Source: an uncultured Collinsella sp.
GTDB taxonomy: Bacteria > Actinomycetota > Coriobacteriia > Coriobacteriales > Coriobacteriaceae
Reading direction: 5' to 3'
Length of the DNA: 13,462 nt
Assembly (NCBI GenBank): GCA_900544235.1
Contig: UQUL01000048.1
Span: forward strand, 1-13,462
Shown here: one piece after another, positions 5,574 through 13,413 of the stretch
How positions within the stretch are numbered: position 1 is the stretch's first letter
Layout of the letters: the number at the start of each line of letters is the position of its first letter
The notes under the pieces: generated by a model
Told to the model about the DNA's origin: nothing
Seen by the model: only the letters and a program-made list of their open reading frames with translations
Database searches by the model: none
Made by a program: the position numbers and the translations under genes

Positions 5574-5633
5574 GTTCCACCGAGCACGCGAGGTGGAACG
5601 AATCATAGAGCTATCGCCGTCCCTTCGATTCGT
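5574..5633 (+). promoter_or_regulatory. Two hairpins in the glgB leader
   Basis: GTTCCACC (5574-5581) pairs with GGTGGAAC (5592-5599), and ACGAATC (5598-5604) pairs with GATTCGT (5627-5633). Both stems are perfect, but they share bases 5598-5599, so the two helices abut and may compete. No T-run follows. They lie between the likely promoter and glgB; a role in leader regulation is possible, not shown. Confidence 0.35.
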
Positions 5634-5684
5634 GCAGCCTTGGACCTTTCGCATTTAACCACCAAGGCAACACGCTGCCGCGTC

Positions 5685-7964
5685 ATGATGGGATCAAACG
5701 TGAGCGATACAAAGCTAAAGCCAGCAACCAAAAAGCCCGCTACCCGTAAAGCCGCCCCGCATGCACCGGAGCTCACCAAGGACGATGTCTACCTGTTTGG
5801 CATCGGCACATGGGAGCGCAGCTGGGAAAAGATGGGCGCTCACCCCGACACGCAGAACCGTACGCGCGGCTGGCGCTTTTGCGTTTGGGCGCCCGACGTA
5901 AAGAGCGTCCATGTCATTGGCGAATTTAACGACTGGGATGAGCAAGCCAACCCGCTGGTGCCCATGCATACGAGCGTTATTTGGGAAGGCTTTATTCCTG
6001 GTGCCGAGCAAGGTCAGCTCTATAAGTATCTTATCGAGACCAACGAGGGCGAAAAGCTCTACAAGGCCGATCCGTATGCCTTTAAAGCCGAGTGCCCTCC
6101 GGGAACCGCCAGCGTGCTGTGGACCCTCGATGGCTACAAGTGGAACGACGCCGCGTGGCTCAAGCGCCGTGCCGGCCACAACCACATGTCGCAGCCGCTC
6201 AACATCTACGAGGTGCATATTGGCTCGTGGAAGCGCCACGGCGACGCGCCGCAGGGCGAGCCCGACGAGTACGGCAACTACCCCGGCCCCATGGATCCCT
6301 TCCCCGCGCAGCGCGGCGAGTTCTACACCTACGACGATCTGTCGGTGGAGCTCGTGGACTACGTGCGCGACATGGGCTATACGCATATCGAGGTCATGCC
6401 GCTTATGGAGCATCCCTTCGATGGCTCCTGGGGCTACCAGACGACCGGCTACTATGCCGCCACGTCGCGTTACGGCAACCCGCAACAGCTCATGCACTTT
6501 ATCGATGCGTGCCACGAGGCGGGCATCGGCGTGATCATGGACTGGGTACCCGGCGGTTTTTGCGCCGACTCCCACGGACTTGCCACCTTTAACGGCCACA
6601 TGCTGTTTGAGCACGAAATTCACCCCAACTGGGGAACGCACAAGTTCGACTTCGCCCGCGGTGAGGTCCGATCCTTCCTGGTCTCCAACGTGCTGTACTG
6701 GCTCGAGAACTTCCACGTGGACGGCATTCGCATGGACGGCGTTTCCAGCATGCTGTACCTCAACTTTGGCATCGACGATCCGGGCCAAAAGAAGTTCAAC
6801 AAGTACGGTACCGAGGAGGACCTGGACGCCAGCGCGTTTATCCGTCAGGTCAACTGCGCTGTTGAGGCGCACTACCCTGACGTGATGATGATGGCCGAGG
6901 AGTCCACCGCGTGGCCGCTCGTGACCTATCCGCCGCAGGACGGCGGCCTGGGCTTCCATTACAAGTGGGACATGGGCTGGATGAACGACACCCTGCACTA
7001 CATGCAGACCGATTTTCCGTGGCGCCCCGGCAACCACGGCCTACTCACGTTCTCCATCATGTACGCCTTTACCGAGAACTTCATTTGCCCGCTGAGCCAC
7101 GACGAGGTCGTGCACGGCAAGTGCTCGCTCATCGGCCGCATGCCGGGCGACTGGTGGCGCCAGTTTGCCGGCCTGCGCACGCTCGCCTTCTACCAGATGA
7201 CGCACCCCGGCGCCAAGCTCAACTTTATGGGCAACGAGATCGGCCAGTTTATTGAGTGGCGCTACTACGAGTCCATCCAGTGGTTCCTGACCGAGGAGTA
7301 CGAGACTCACAAGCATCATCAGGCGTTTATCAAGGCGCTCAATCACCTATACACCGCCGAGCCCGCCCTGTACGAGCGCGGCTACACCGACGATGGCTTT
7401 ACCTGGATCGATGCGGACAACTCCAAGCAGTCCATCGTGAGCTTTGTACGCCAGGGCGAGGACATCGACGACGACCTGGTGATTCTAATCAACTTTGACC
7501 CGGCGAGCTACGAGAGCTTCCGCGTGGGCGTGCCGCGTGAGGGTGACTGGGAGGTCATTTTCGACTCCGACCGTCCCGAGTTTGGCGGCAGCGGCTATGC
7601 CGGCGAGGAGCCCTACACCTGCTCGAGCGAGCCCTATCCCTGGAACGGGCAGATGGACTCCATTGAGATTAAGGTGCCCGGCCTGGCTGGCGTGGTGCTT
7701 AAGCGCCGCGGTCCCAGCAGCTACAAGCCGCCGGTGGTTGAGGAACCTAAAAAGGTGACGCGCAAGCGCACGTCCTCGGTGAAGCCCAAGCCTGCAGCTG
7801 CCAAGAAGGCTCCTGCTAAGGCCAAGGCTACGACCACCAAGGCCAAGGCGAAGGCCGCCGCAAAGCCCGCTGCTAAGGCTACCGCGACCAAGAAGCCGGC
7901 TGCCAAAAAGCCCGCTGCCAAGGCCAAGTCTGCTTCTGTTAAGTCGTCTGCCAAGGATGCGTAA
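5685..7964 (+). CDS. glgB: 1,4-alpha-glucan (glycogen) branching enzyme with histone-H1-like C-terminal tail
   Basis: Cuts alpha-1,4 chains and rejoins them by alpha-1,6 links to branch glycogen (GH13). Numbered from ATG 5685 (759 aa), it has a basic N-terminal arm (KLKPATKKPATRK), a CBM48-type domain (about 55-150, with GEFNDWD), and the GH13 barrel. The catalytic residues are the nucleophile Asp351 (GIRMDGVSSM), acid/base Glu405 (MAEEST) and Asp473 (SHDEVVHGK). EVHIGSWKR and the closing beta domain are typical. Two oddities stand out. The region-I histidine (DWVPGHF in E. coli) is Gly291 (DWVPGGF). After residue 685 comes a 74-residue tail with 22 Lys and 24 Ala, plus many Pro (KKPAAKKPAAKAK), unlike ordinary GlgB. 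The start is uncertain: ATG 5685 or 5688, GTG 5700 (GGGA upstream) or TTG 5640. It heads the glycogen operon. Confidence 0.95.
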   Translation: MMGSNVSDTKLKPATKKPATRKAAPHAPELTKDDVYLFGIGTWERSWEKMGAHPDTQNRTRGWRFCVWAPDVKSVHVIGEFNDWDEQANPLVPMHTSVIWEGFIPGAEQGQLYKYLIETNEGEKLYKADPYAFKAECPPGTASVLWTLDGYKWNDAAWLKRRAGHNHMSQPLNIYEVHIGSWKRHGDAPQGEPDEYGNYPGPMDPFPAQRGEFYTYDDLSVELVDYVRDMGYTHIEVMPLMEHPFDGSWGYQTTGYYAATSRYGNPQQLMHFIDACHEAGIGVIMDWVPGGFCADSHGLATFNGHMLFEHEIHPNWGTHKFDFARGEVRSFLVSNVLYWLENFHVDGIRMDGVSSMLYLNFGIDDPGQKKFNKYGTEEDLDASAFIRQVNCAVEAHYPDVMMMAEESTAWPLVTYPPQDGGLGFHYKWDMGWMNDTLHYMQTDFPWRPGNHGLLTFSIMYAFTENFICPLSHDEVVHGKCSLIGRMPGDWWRQFAGLRTLAFYQMTHPGAKLNFMGNEIGQFIEWRYYESIQWFLTEEYETHKHHQAFIKALNHLYTAEPALYERGYTDDGFTWIDADNSKQSIVSFVRQGEDIDDDLVILINFDPASYESFRVGVPREGDWEVIFDSDRPEFGGSGYAGEEPYTCSSEPYPWNGQMDSIEIKVPGLAGVVLKRRGPSSYKPPVVEEPKKVTRKRTSSVKPKPAAAKKAPAKAKATTTKAKAKAAAKPAAKATATKKPAAKKPAAKAKSASVKSSAKDA

Positions 7965-7972
7965 CAAAGCCG

Positions 7973-8057
7973 TTACAGCTGTAATTACCCGCCTCGGCGA
8001 GGCGTAGGATACAAGTCATAACCGTTCCGGGAGAAACATCCCCGGGGGAAAGGAACG
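7973..8057 (+). promoter_or_regulatory. Intergenic palindromes and a hairpin over the glgP ribosome site
   Basis: The 94-base gap between glgB and glgP holds a perfect 12-bp palindrome TTACAGCTGTAA (7973-7984), a tight GC hairpin CGCCTC-GGC-GAGGCG (7990-8004), and CGTTCC (8023-8028) complementary to GGAACG (8052-8057). The last pairing would bury the glgP Shine-Dalgarno AAGGAA. A competing pairing of CCGGG with CCCGG lies inside it. No T-run follows, so read-through from glgB is expected. Confidence 0.4.
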
Positions 8058-8058
8058 T

Positions 8059-10485
8059 ATGAATAAGATCTTCGACAACAAGCAGGAGTTTACCGAGCTC
8101 TATCGCGATGCCGTCATGAGCATCAGCGGCAAGAGCGTCGAGGCCGCCAGCGACCTCGACCGCTTTAACGCCCTGGCTAAGCTCGTGGCCGAGAAGGCCC
8201 GCACCGTTGCCACCAAGAGCGACGCCCGCGCCACCGCCGAGGGCAAAAAGCGCGTGTACTACTTCTCGATCGAGTTTTTGATCGGTCGCTTGCTCGACAA
8301 CTACCTGCTCAACTTTGGCGTGCGCGACATGGTCGCCGAGGCGCTTGACGACATGGGCTTTGACTTGTCCGTCATCGAGAACCAGGAGCCCGATCCGGCG
8401 CTGGGCAACGGCGGCCTGGGCCGTCTTGCCGCATGCTTCCTGGATTCCATGGCAGCCGAGGGCATCGCCGGCTATGGCAACGGCATGCGCTACCGCTACG
8501 GCCTGTTTAAGCAGGAGATCGTCAACGGTAGCCAGGTGGAGGCCACCGACGAGTGGCTCACCCACGGCTATCCCTGGGAGGTCCGTCGTCAGGACAAGGC
8601 CGTGACCATTAAGTTTGGCGGCCATGTTGAGGGCTTTGAGGAGAACGACCGCACGTTCTACCGCACGGTGGACACGCAGGACATCCTGGCCGTCCCCTAT
8701 GACATCCCCGTGGTGGGCTATGCCGGCGAGACCGTCAACAAGCTGCGCGTCTGGGCTGCCGAGCCGGTCGAGGAGCACTTTGACCTGGAGGCCTTCAACC
8801 GCGGCGACTATGCCCTGGCCGACGCCGAGCGCGCCGAGGCCGAGGCCATCAGCGCCATCCTCTACCCCAACGACGCTGGCGAGCACGGCCGTCTGCTGCG
8901 CCTGAAGCAGGAGTACCTGTTTGTCTCGGCCGGCATCTACAGCCTGCTCGACACCTTTGAGAAGGAGCACGGCGAAAACTGGGAGCTGCTGCCGCAGTTT
9001 GTGGCCATCCACACCAACGACACCCACCCCGCCATGTGTGGCCCCGAGCTCATGCGTATCCTCATCGACGAGAAGAAGCTCGAGTGGGATGACGCCTGGA
9101 ACATCGTGACGCAGGTTGTGAGCTACACCAACCACACCATCCTGCCCGAGGCTCTGGAGAAGTGGCCCATCGGCACGTTCTCCAAGCTCCTCCCCCGCGT
9201 GTACCAGATCATCGACGAGATCAGCCGTCGTTGGCACGAGTCGTTCGACACTACACAGGAGGGCTGGCAGGAGCGTCTGCGCCAGACCGCCATCCTGTGG
9301 GACGGCGAGATTCGCATGGCCAACCTATCCGTGATCTGCAGCCACAGCGTCAACGGCGTGGCCAAGATCCACTCCGATATCATCAAGAACATCGTGCTCA
9401 AGGACTTCTATGCCTTAACGCCCGAGAAGTTCAACAACAAGACCAACGGCATCTCGCACCGTCGCTTCTTTGCCGAGGCCAACCCCACCTACGCCAAGCT
9501 CGTGACCGAGGCCATTGGCGACGGTTGGCTCAAGGACGCCTTTGAGCTGGAGAAGCTCAAGGAGTTTAAGGACGACACCGAGTTCCTGAAGGCCGTGGGT
9601 GCCTCCAAGCGCGCCAACAAGGAGCGCCTGGCCGCCTACGTCAAGGCCGAGACCGGTCTGGTCATCGATCCCAACACCGTCTTCGATGTTCAGGTTAAGC
9701 GCTTCCACGCCTACAAGCGCCAGCTCATGAACATCATGAAGGTGATGGACATCTACAACCGTCGCATCGCCGATCCCAACTTCCACGTGACGCCGACGAC
9801 CTTCATCTTTAGCGGCAAGGCTGCCTCGAGCTACACCTTCGCCAAGGAGACCATCCGCCTCATTAACTCCGTGGCCGAGGTCATCAACAACGATGCCCGC
9901 GTCAACGAGGTCATGAAGGTTTGCTTTATCCCCAACTTCCGCGTGAGCAACGCCCAGCTCATCTACCCTGCCGCCGAGATCTCGGAGCAGATCTCCACGG
10001 CCGGCAAGGAGGCCTCGGGCACGTCCAACATGAAGCTCATGATGAACGGCGCCATCACGCTGGGCACCCTCGACGGCGCCAACATCGAGATCGCCGACCT
10101 GGCCGGTCGCGAGAACGAGGCCATCTTTGGCCTGACCGCTCCCGAGGTCGAGCAGCTCTGGGCATCGAACAGCTACTTTGCGTGGGATACCCTCAACGGC
10201 GACCGCGAGCGTCTGGGCCGCGTGATGGACGAGCTCAAGGACAACACCTTTGCGGGTCTTTCGGGCAACTTCGAGAGCATCTACAACGAGCTCATGAACA
10301 ACAACGACCCCGATCTGGTCATGGCAGACTTCCGCAGCTACGTCGACGCCTGGGAGAAGCTCACGAACAGCTACGGCGACCAGGAGACCTGGAACCGCAA
10401 GGCGCTGCTCAACACCGCCTCCTCCGGCTGGTTCTCGAGCGACCGCACCATTCGCGAGTACCGCGACGAGATCTGGCACGCGTAA
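8059..10485 (+). CDS. glgP: Glycogen/maltodextrin phosphorylase
   Basis: Releases glucose-1-phosphate from the non-reducing ends of glycogen using phosphate and pyridoxal phosphate (GT35, cytoplasm). Its 808 aa match the family length (E. coli GlgP 815). The N-terminal half has ALGNGGLGRLAACFLDSMA (114-132), the active-site glycine loop. The C-terminal half has VQVKRFHAYKRQLMN (from 544) and EASGTSNMK with the PLP-binding Lys659, then NGAITLGTLDGAN. In the KR-x-HEYKRQ motif the usual Glu is Ala551, a mild deviation. ATG 8059 has AGGAA 3-4 bases upstream, possibly masked by a hairpin. It follows glgB by 94 bases and precedes glgC by 108, an uncommon order, since glgP is often last in glgBCDAP operons. 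Maltodextrin phosphorylase activity cannot be excluded, but the operon supports glycogen. Confidence 0.97.
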   Translation: MNKIFDNKQEFTELYRDAVMSISGKSVEAASDLDRFNALAKLVAEKARTVATKSDARATAEGKKRVYYFSIEFLIGRLLDNYLLNFGVRDMVAEALDDMGFDLSVIENQEPDPALGNGGLGRLAACFLDSMAAEGIAGYGNGMRYRYGLFKQEIVNGSQVEATDEWLTHGYPWEVRRQDKAVTIKFGGHVEGFEENDRTFYRTVDTQDILAVPYDIPVVGYAGETVNKLRVWAAEPVEEHFDLEAFNRGDYALADAERAEAEAISAILYPNDAGEHGRLLRLKQEYLFVSAGIYSLLDTFEKEHGENWELLPQFVAIHTNDTHPAMCGPELMRILIDEKKLEWDDAWNIVTQVVSYTNHTILPEALEKWPIGTFSKLLPRVYQIIDEISRRWHESFDTTQEGWQERLRQTAILWDGEIRMANLSVICSHSVNGVAKIHSDIIKNIVLKDFYALTPEKFNNKTNGISHRRFFAEANPTYAKLVTEAIGDGWLKDAFELEKLKEFKDDTEFLKAVGASKRANKERLAAYVKAETGLVIDPNTVFDVQVKRFHAYKRQLMNIMKVMDIYNRRIADPNFHVTPTTFIFSGKAASSYTFAKETIRLINSVAEVINNDARVNEVMKVCFIPNFRVSNAQLIYPAAEISEQISTAGKEASGTSNMKLMMNGAITLGTLDGANIEIADLAGRENEAIFGLTAPEVEQLWASNSYFAWDTLNGDRERLGRVMDELKDNTFAGLSGNFESIYNELMNNNDPDLVMADFRSYVDAWEKLTNSYGDQETWNRKALLNTASSGWFSSDRTIREYRDEIWHA

Positions 10486-10503
10486 AGGCGCGCGAGCTCC
10501 CTT

Positions 10504-10553
10504 ATGCCAGCACGGCATTACTCGACGGGCGCGACCGAGCGCTGCGCCCGTCG
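10504..10553 (+). promoter_or_regulatory. Intercistronic hairpins between glgP and glgC
   Basis: A small hairpin ATGCC-AGCAC-GGCAT (10504-10518) is followed by a strong one, CGACGGGCGC (10523-10532) with GCGCCCGTCG (10544-10553), a perfect 10-bp GC-rich stem with an 11-base loop. No T-run follows, so partial termination or a 3'-end block protecting the upstream mRNA is more likely than full termination. glgC starts 41 bases later. Confidence 0.5.
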
Positions 10554-10593
10554 CTAATGGGTTTAAGAACATCGATGACAGAAGGAGAAATCG

Positions 10594-11742
10594 ATGAGTA
10601 AGAAAGAATGCATCGCGATGCTCCTCGCAGGAGGACAGGGCAGCCGATTGGGGGCACTCACCCAAAAGATCGCTAAGCCGGCGGTTAGCTTTGGTGGCAA
10701 GTTCCGCATTATCGACTTTTCGCTGTCCAACTGCTCCAACTCGGGCATCGACACGGTGGGCGTTCTGACGCAGTACCGCCCCTACCTGCTGCATGCCTAT
10801 GTGGGCTCCGGCGAGGCTTGGGATCTGGACAGCCGCGACGGCGGCGTGTCGATCCTGCCGCCGTACGAGACGCAGACCGGCGGCGCCTGGTATGCGGGCA
10901 CGGCCGACGCCATTACGCAGAACCTCGACTACATCAAGGCAAACGACCCCAAGTACGTCCTGATTCTTTCGGGCGACCATCTGTATCGCATGGACTACCG
11001 CAAGATGCTCAAGACGCACATTGAGAACAACGCCGACCTCACGGTGAGCGTTATGCCCGTGCCGTGGGAGGAGGCCAGCCGCTTTGGCATCCTGACCACC
11101 GACCCCGAGGACGGCCGCATCACCAAGTTCACCGAGAAGCCCGATAAGCCCGATTCGAATCTCGCATCCATGGGCATCTACATCTTCTCGGCCGACGTGC
11201 TGATCGAGGCGCTCGAGGAGGACGCTCTGGACCAGCGCTCGAGCCACGACTTTGGCAAGGACATCATCCCCAAGCTGCTCGGCGAGGGCAAGCGCCTGTA
11301 CAGCTACGAGTTCCACGGCTTTTGGAAGGACGTCGGCACCATCGCCAGCTTCCACGAGACCTCGATGGACCTGCTGGGCAACAACCCCGAGTTCGATCTG
11401 TTTGACAAGAACTTCCCCATCATGTCCAACATCACCACGCGTCCGCCGCACTACATTGGCCCGGACGGCCGTCTGGACGACTGCCTGGTCTCCAACGGCT
11501 GCAAGATCTACGGCACCGCTCGCCACTCGATCCTTTCGACCGATGTCATCATCGAGGAGCGCGCCGTGGTCGAGGACTCCGTGCTGCTGCCGGGTGCGCA
11601 CGTTAAGAGCGGCGCGCACATCTGCCGCGCTATTTTGGGCGAGAACTCCACGGTCGAAGAGGGCGTGAAGCTCGGCTCTGTCGATACCACCAAGGATACG
11701 GCCGTCGTTGGAAATGACGTCGTTATCGGGAAGGGGGAATGA
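10594..11742 (+). CDS. glgC: Glucose-1-phosphate adenylyltransferase (ADP-glucose pyrophosphorylase), catalytic subunit
   Basis: Makes ADP-glucose and pyrophosphate from ATP and glucose-1-phosphate, the committed step of bacterial glycogen synthesis. The 382-aa product has the nucleotidyltransferase signature AGGQGSRLG (12-20) with KPAVSFGGKFRIIDF (28-42). It also has GSGEAWDL (71-78), the metal-binding SGDHLYRMDY (126-135), the sugar-binding EKPD (181-184) and SHDFGKDIIPK (about 217-227). A left-handed beta-helix occupies the last ~95 residues. The catalytic set looks intact. ATG 10594 has AAGGAG about 8 bases upstream. The next gene, glgD, starts 4 bases after its stop, so the two are translated together and probably form a heterotetramer, as described for the Geobacillus GlgC/GlgD pair. 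Allosteric effectors cannot be predicted. Confidence 0.97.
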   Translation: MSKKECIAMLLAGGQGSRLGALTQKIAKPAVSFGGKFRIIDFSLSNCSNSGIDTVGVLTQYRPYLLHAYVGSGEAWDLDSRDGGVSILPPYETQTGGAWYAGTADAITQNLDYIKANDPKYVLILSGDHLYRMDYRKMLKTHIENNADLTVSVMPVPWEEASRFGILTTDPEDGRITKFTEKPDKPDSNLASMGIYIFSADVLIEALEEDALDQRSSHDFGKDIIPKLLGEGKRLYSYEFHGFWKDVGTIASFHETSMDLLGNNPEFDLFDKNFPIMSNITTRPPHYIGPDGRLDDCLVSNGCKIYGTARHSILSTDVIIEERAVVEDSVLLPGAHVKSGAHICRAILGENSTVEEGVKLGSVDTTKDTAVVGNDVVIGKGE

Positions 11743-11746
11743 TCCG

Positions 11747-12874
11747 ATGATCAATCGCAAGGCCATCGGTTATATCACCGCTAACTACTCTTCGACCTAC
11801 GGCAGCGTCCTGCTCAAGGACCGCCCCATCGCGTCCGTCCCGTTTTTGGGCCGCTACCGCCTGATCGACTTCCCGCTGTCCAACATGATGAATGCCGGCA
11901 TTAAGACCGTCGGGGTCGTCATGCCGGGTAACTACCGCTCGCTGATCGACCACGTGGGCTCGGGCAAGGACTGGGGCCTGGACCGCAAGAAGGGCGGCCT
12001 GTTCATGGTGCCCGGCAACGCGTATGGCACCACCAAGGGCGGCATGCGCTTCCTGCTGCGCGACATCATCTCCAACAAGACGCTGTTCCAGCGCTCGGAC
12101 AAGCCCTATGTTGTGATGATGGGCACCAACATCATCTTTAACATGGACCTCAACACCATCATCGACGCGCACGAGAACTCCGGCGCCCAGATGACCGTGG
12201 TGTACTGCAAGGCCACGCGCAATGTTGATGACGAGACCAAGCTCGAGATTAACGAGAACGGCCGCCTGACGGGCGTGAGCGCCGGCGTCGTGTACGGCGA
12301 CAACGCCTCCATGGACTGCTGCATCGTCAACCGCGAGACGCTGCTCGAGATCATCGACCACTACCAGGCCGCCGACTATCTGGACCTGCTCGAGGCACTC
12401 CAGGGCGACTTTGGCAACATCGACGTGTGCAGCTACGAGTACAAGGGCGAGGTCGTGGGCGTGTTTAGCGAGAAGTCGCTGTATCGCCGCAGCATGGACC
12501 TGCTCGACCAGACCGTGGCCGACCAGCTCTTTGATCCCGAGCGCCCGATCCTGACCAAGGCTCACGACGTGCCGCCTTCGCGCTATGCGACCGGCAGCCA
12601 CGCGTGCAACTCGATCATCTCGGCCGGCTGCATCATCAAGGGCACCGTGCGCAACTCGATCCTGTCGCGTGGCGTCGTGGTTGAGGAAGGCGCTTCGGTG
12701 ACCAACTCGATCATCAACCAGAGCTGCATCATCAAGAGTGGCGCCCGCGTTGAGAATGCCATCCTGGACAAGAACAACGTGGTTCCCACCAACACCGAGC
12801 TTCGCGGCACGCCCGAGAACATCCTGGTGCTGGGCAAGGCTCCGTTAACTTCCGATACCACCATCGTGCGTTAA
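11747..12874 (+). CDS. glgD: GlgD, ADP-glucose pyrophosphorylase-like non-catalytic subunit
   Basis: A 375-aa GlgC paralogue, expected to join GlgC and raise or modulate its activity. The fold is retained: PFLGRYRLIDFPLSNMMNAGI near the N-terminus, GSGKDWGLD, and a C-terminal beta-helix with repeated III/VVV turns (about 285-360). The catalytic signature is lost. Where GlgC has AGGQGSRL there is TANYSSTYGS, and the SGDHLYRMDY metal site reads MGTNIIFNMDL, so it should bind but not turn over substrate. ATG 11747 lies 9 bases after AAGGGGG inside the end of glgC, so coupling is tight; the longer in-frame start at 11708 lies within glgC and is rejected. GlgD is best known from Firmicutes; its presence here fits Coriobacteriia. 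An independent catalytic enzyme is unlikely. Confidence 0.95.
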   Translation: MINRKAIGYITANYSSTYGSVLLKDRPIASVPFLGRYRLIDFPLSNMMNAGIKTVGVVMPGNYRSLIDHVGSGKDWGLDRKKGGLFMVPGNAYGTTKGGMRFLLRDIISNKTLFQRSDKPYVVMMGTNIIFNMDLNTIIDAHENSGAQMTVVYCKATRNVDDETKLEINENGRLTGVSAGVVYGDNASMDCCIVNRETLLEIIDHYQAADYLDLLEALQGDFGNIDVCSYEYKGEVVGVFSEKSLYRRSMDLLDQTVADQLFDPERPILTKAHDVPPSRYATGSHACNSIISAGCIIKGTVRNSILSRGVVVEEGASVTNSIINQSCIIKSGARVENAILDKNNVVPTNTELRGTPENILVLGKAPLTSDTTIVR

Positions 12875-12905
12875 CGTTGGCACCACAACATCGCTCGTAA
12901 CATGT

Positions 12906-12941
12906 AGAATAGCCGCCCGGTTTGCGCCAGGCGGCTATTCT
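12906..12941 (+). promoter_or_regulatory. Strong hairpin between glgD and glgA
   Basis: AGAATAGCCGCC (12906-12917) pairs perfectly with GGCGGCTATTCT (12930-12941), a 12-bp stem with a 12-base loop, beginning 32 bases after the glgD stop. No T-run follows (TCGAATTGC), so it is an imperfect terminator or a processing/stability hairpin that could lower glgA expression. TAGAAT (12905-12910) resembles a -10 box for an internal glgA promoter, but no -35 at proper spacing is seen. Confidence 0.55.
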
Positions 12942-12963
12942 CGAATTGCAACAGGGAGACAAT

Positions 12964-13413
12964 ATGGCAGATTCCAGCAAAAAGATGCAGATCGTGTTTG
13001 CCTCGGCCGAGTGCGCACCGTTTGTAAAGACCGGTGGCCTGGGCGACGTGGCGGGCTCGCTGCCCGCGGCACTCGTGCGCGCCGGCGCCGAAGTCATCGT
13101 GATGGTGCCCAAGTACGCCACCATCAAGGACGAGTACAAGGCGCAGATGGAGCACTTCTCCGACTTTTACGTGAGCCTGGGCTGGCGCAACGAGTACTGC
13201 GGGCTCGAGAAGCTCGAGCGCGACGGCGTCACCTATATGTTCATCGACAACGAGCGCTACTTTGCGCGCGACTATCCGTACGGCTTCTTTGATGACGGCG
13301 AGCGCTTTGCGTTCTTCTCCAAGGCCATCACCGAGAGCCTGCAGCACCTACCCGAGGGCTTTGAGTGCGACATCTTGCACTGCAACGACTGGCAGACGGC
13401 ACTGGCGCCCGTG
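12964..13413 (+). CDS. glgA: Glycogen synthase (ADP-glucose), N-terminal 150 residues, cut by contig end
   Basis: Adds glucose from ADP-glucose to the growing alpha-1,4 chain (GT5). Only the start of the N-terminal Rossmann domain is present, about a third of the roughly 480-aa family length. The diagnostic KTGGLGDV (22-29), which contacts the ADP-glucose phosphates, follows the usual opening VFASAECAPFV. HCNDWQT (139-145) is the conserved active-site region. ATG 12964 has AGGGAG about 6 bases upstream. The reading frame continues past 13413 into adapter-derived codons that read LSLIHISEPTR, a well-known contamination peptide; they must not be counted as protein. The gene closes the visible glycogen operon and is separated from glgD by a strong hairpin. 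Confidence 0.95.

Noticed and set aside
9415..11766. Very long minus-strand open frame (783 codons) opposite glgP and glgC; similar ones at 7939-9237, 5715-7037 and 11723-12601.
   Set aside because: They arise from the strong G/C third-position bias of the glycogen genes on the opposite strand. The products are low-complexity V/A/L/G-rich and have no motif.
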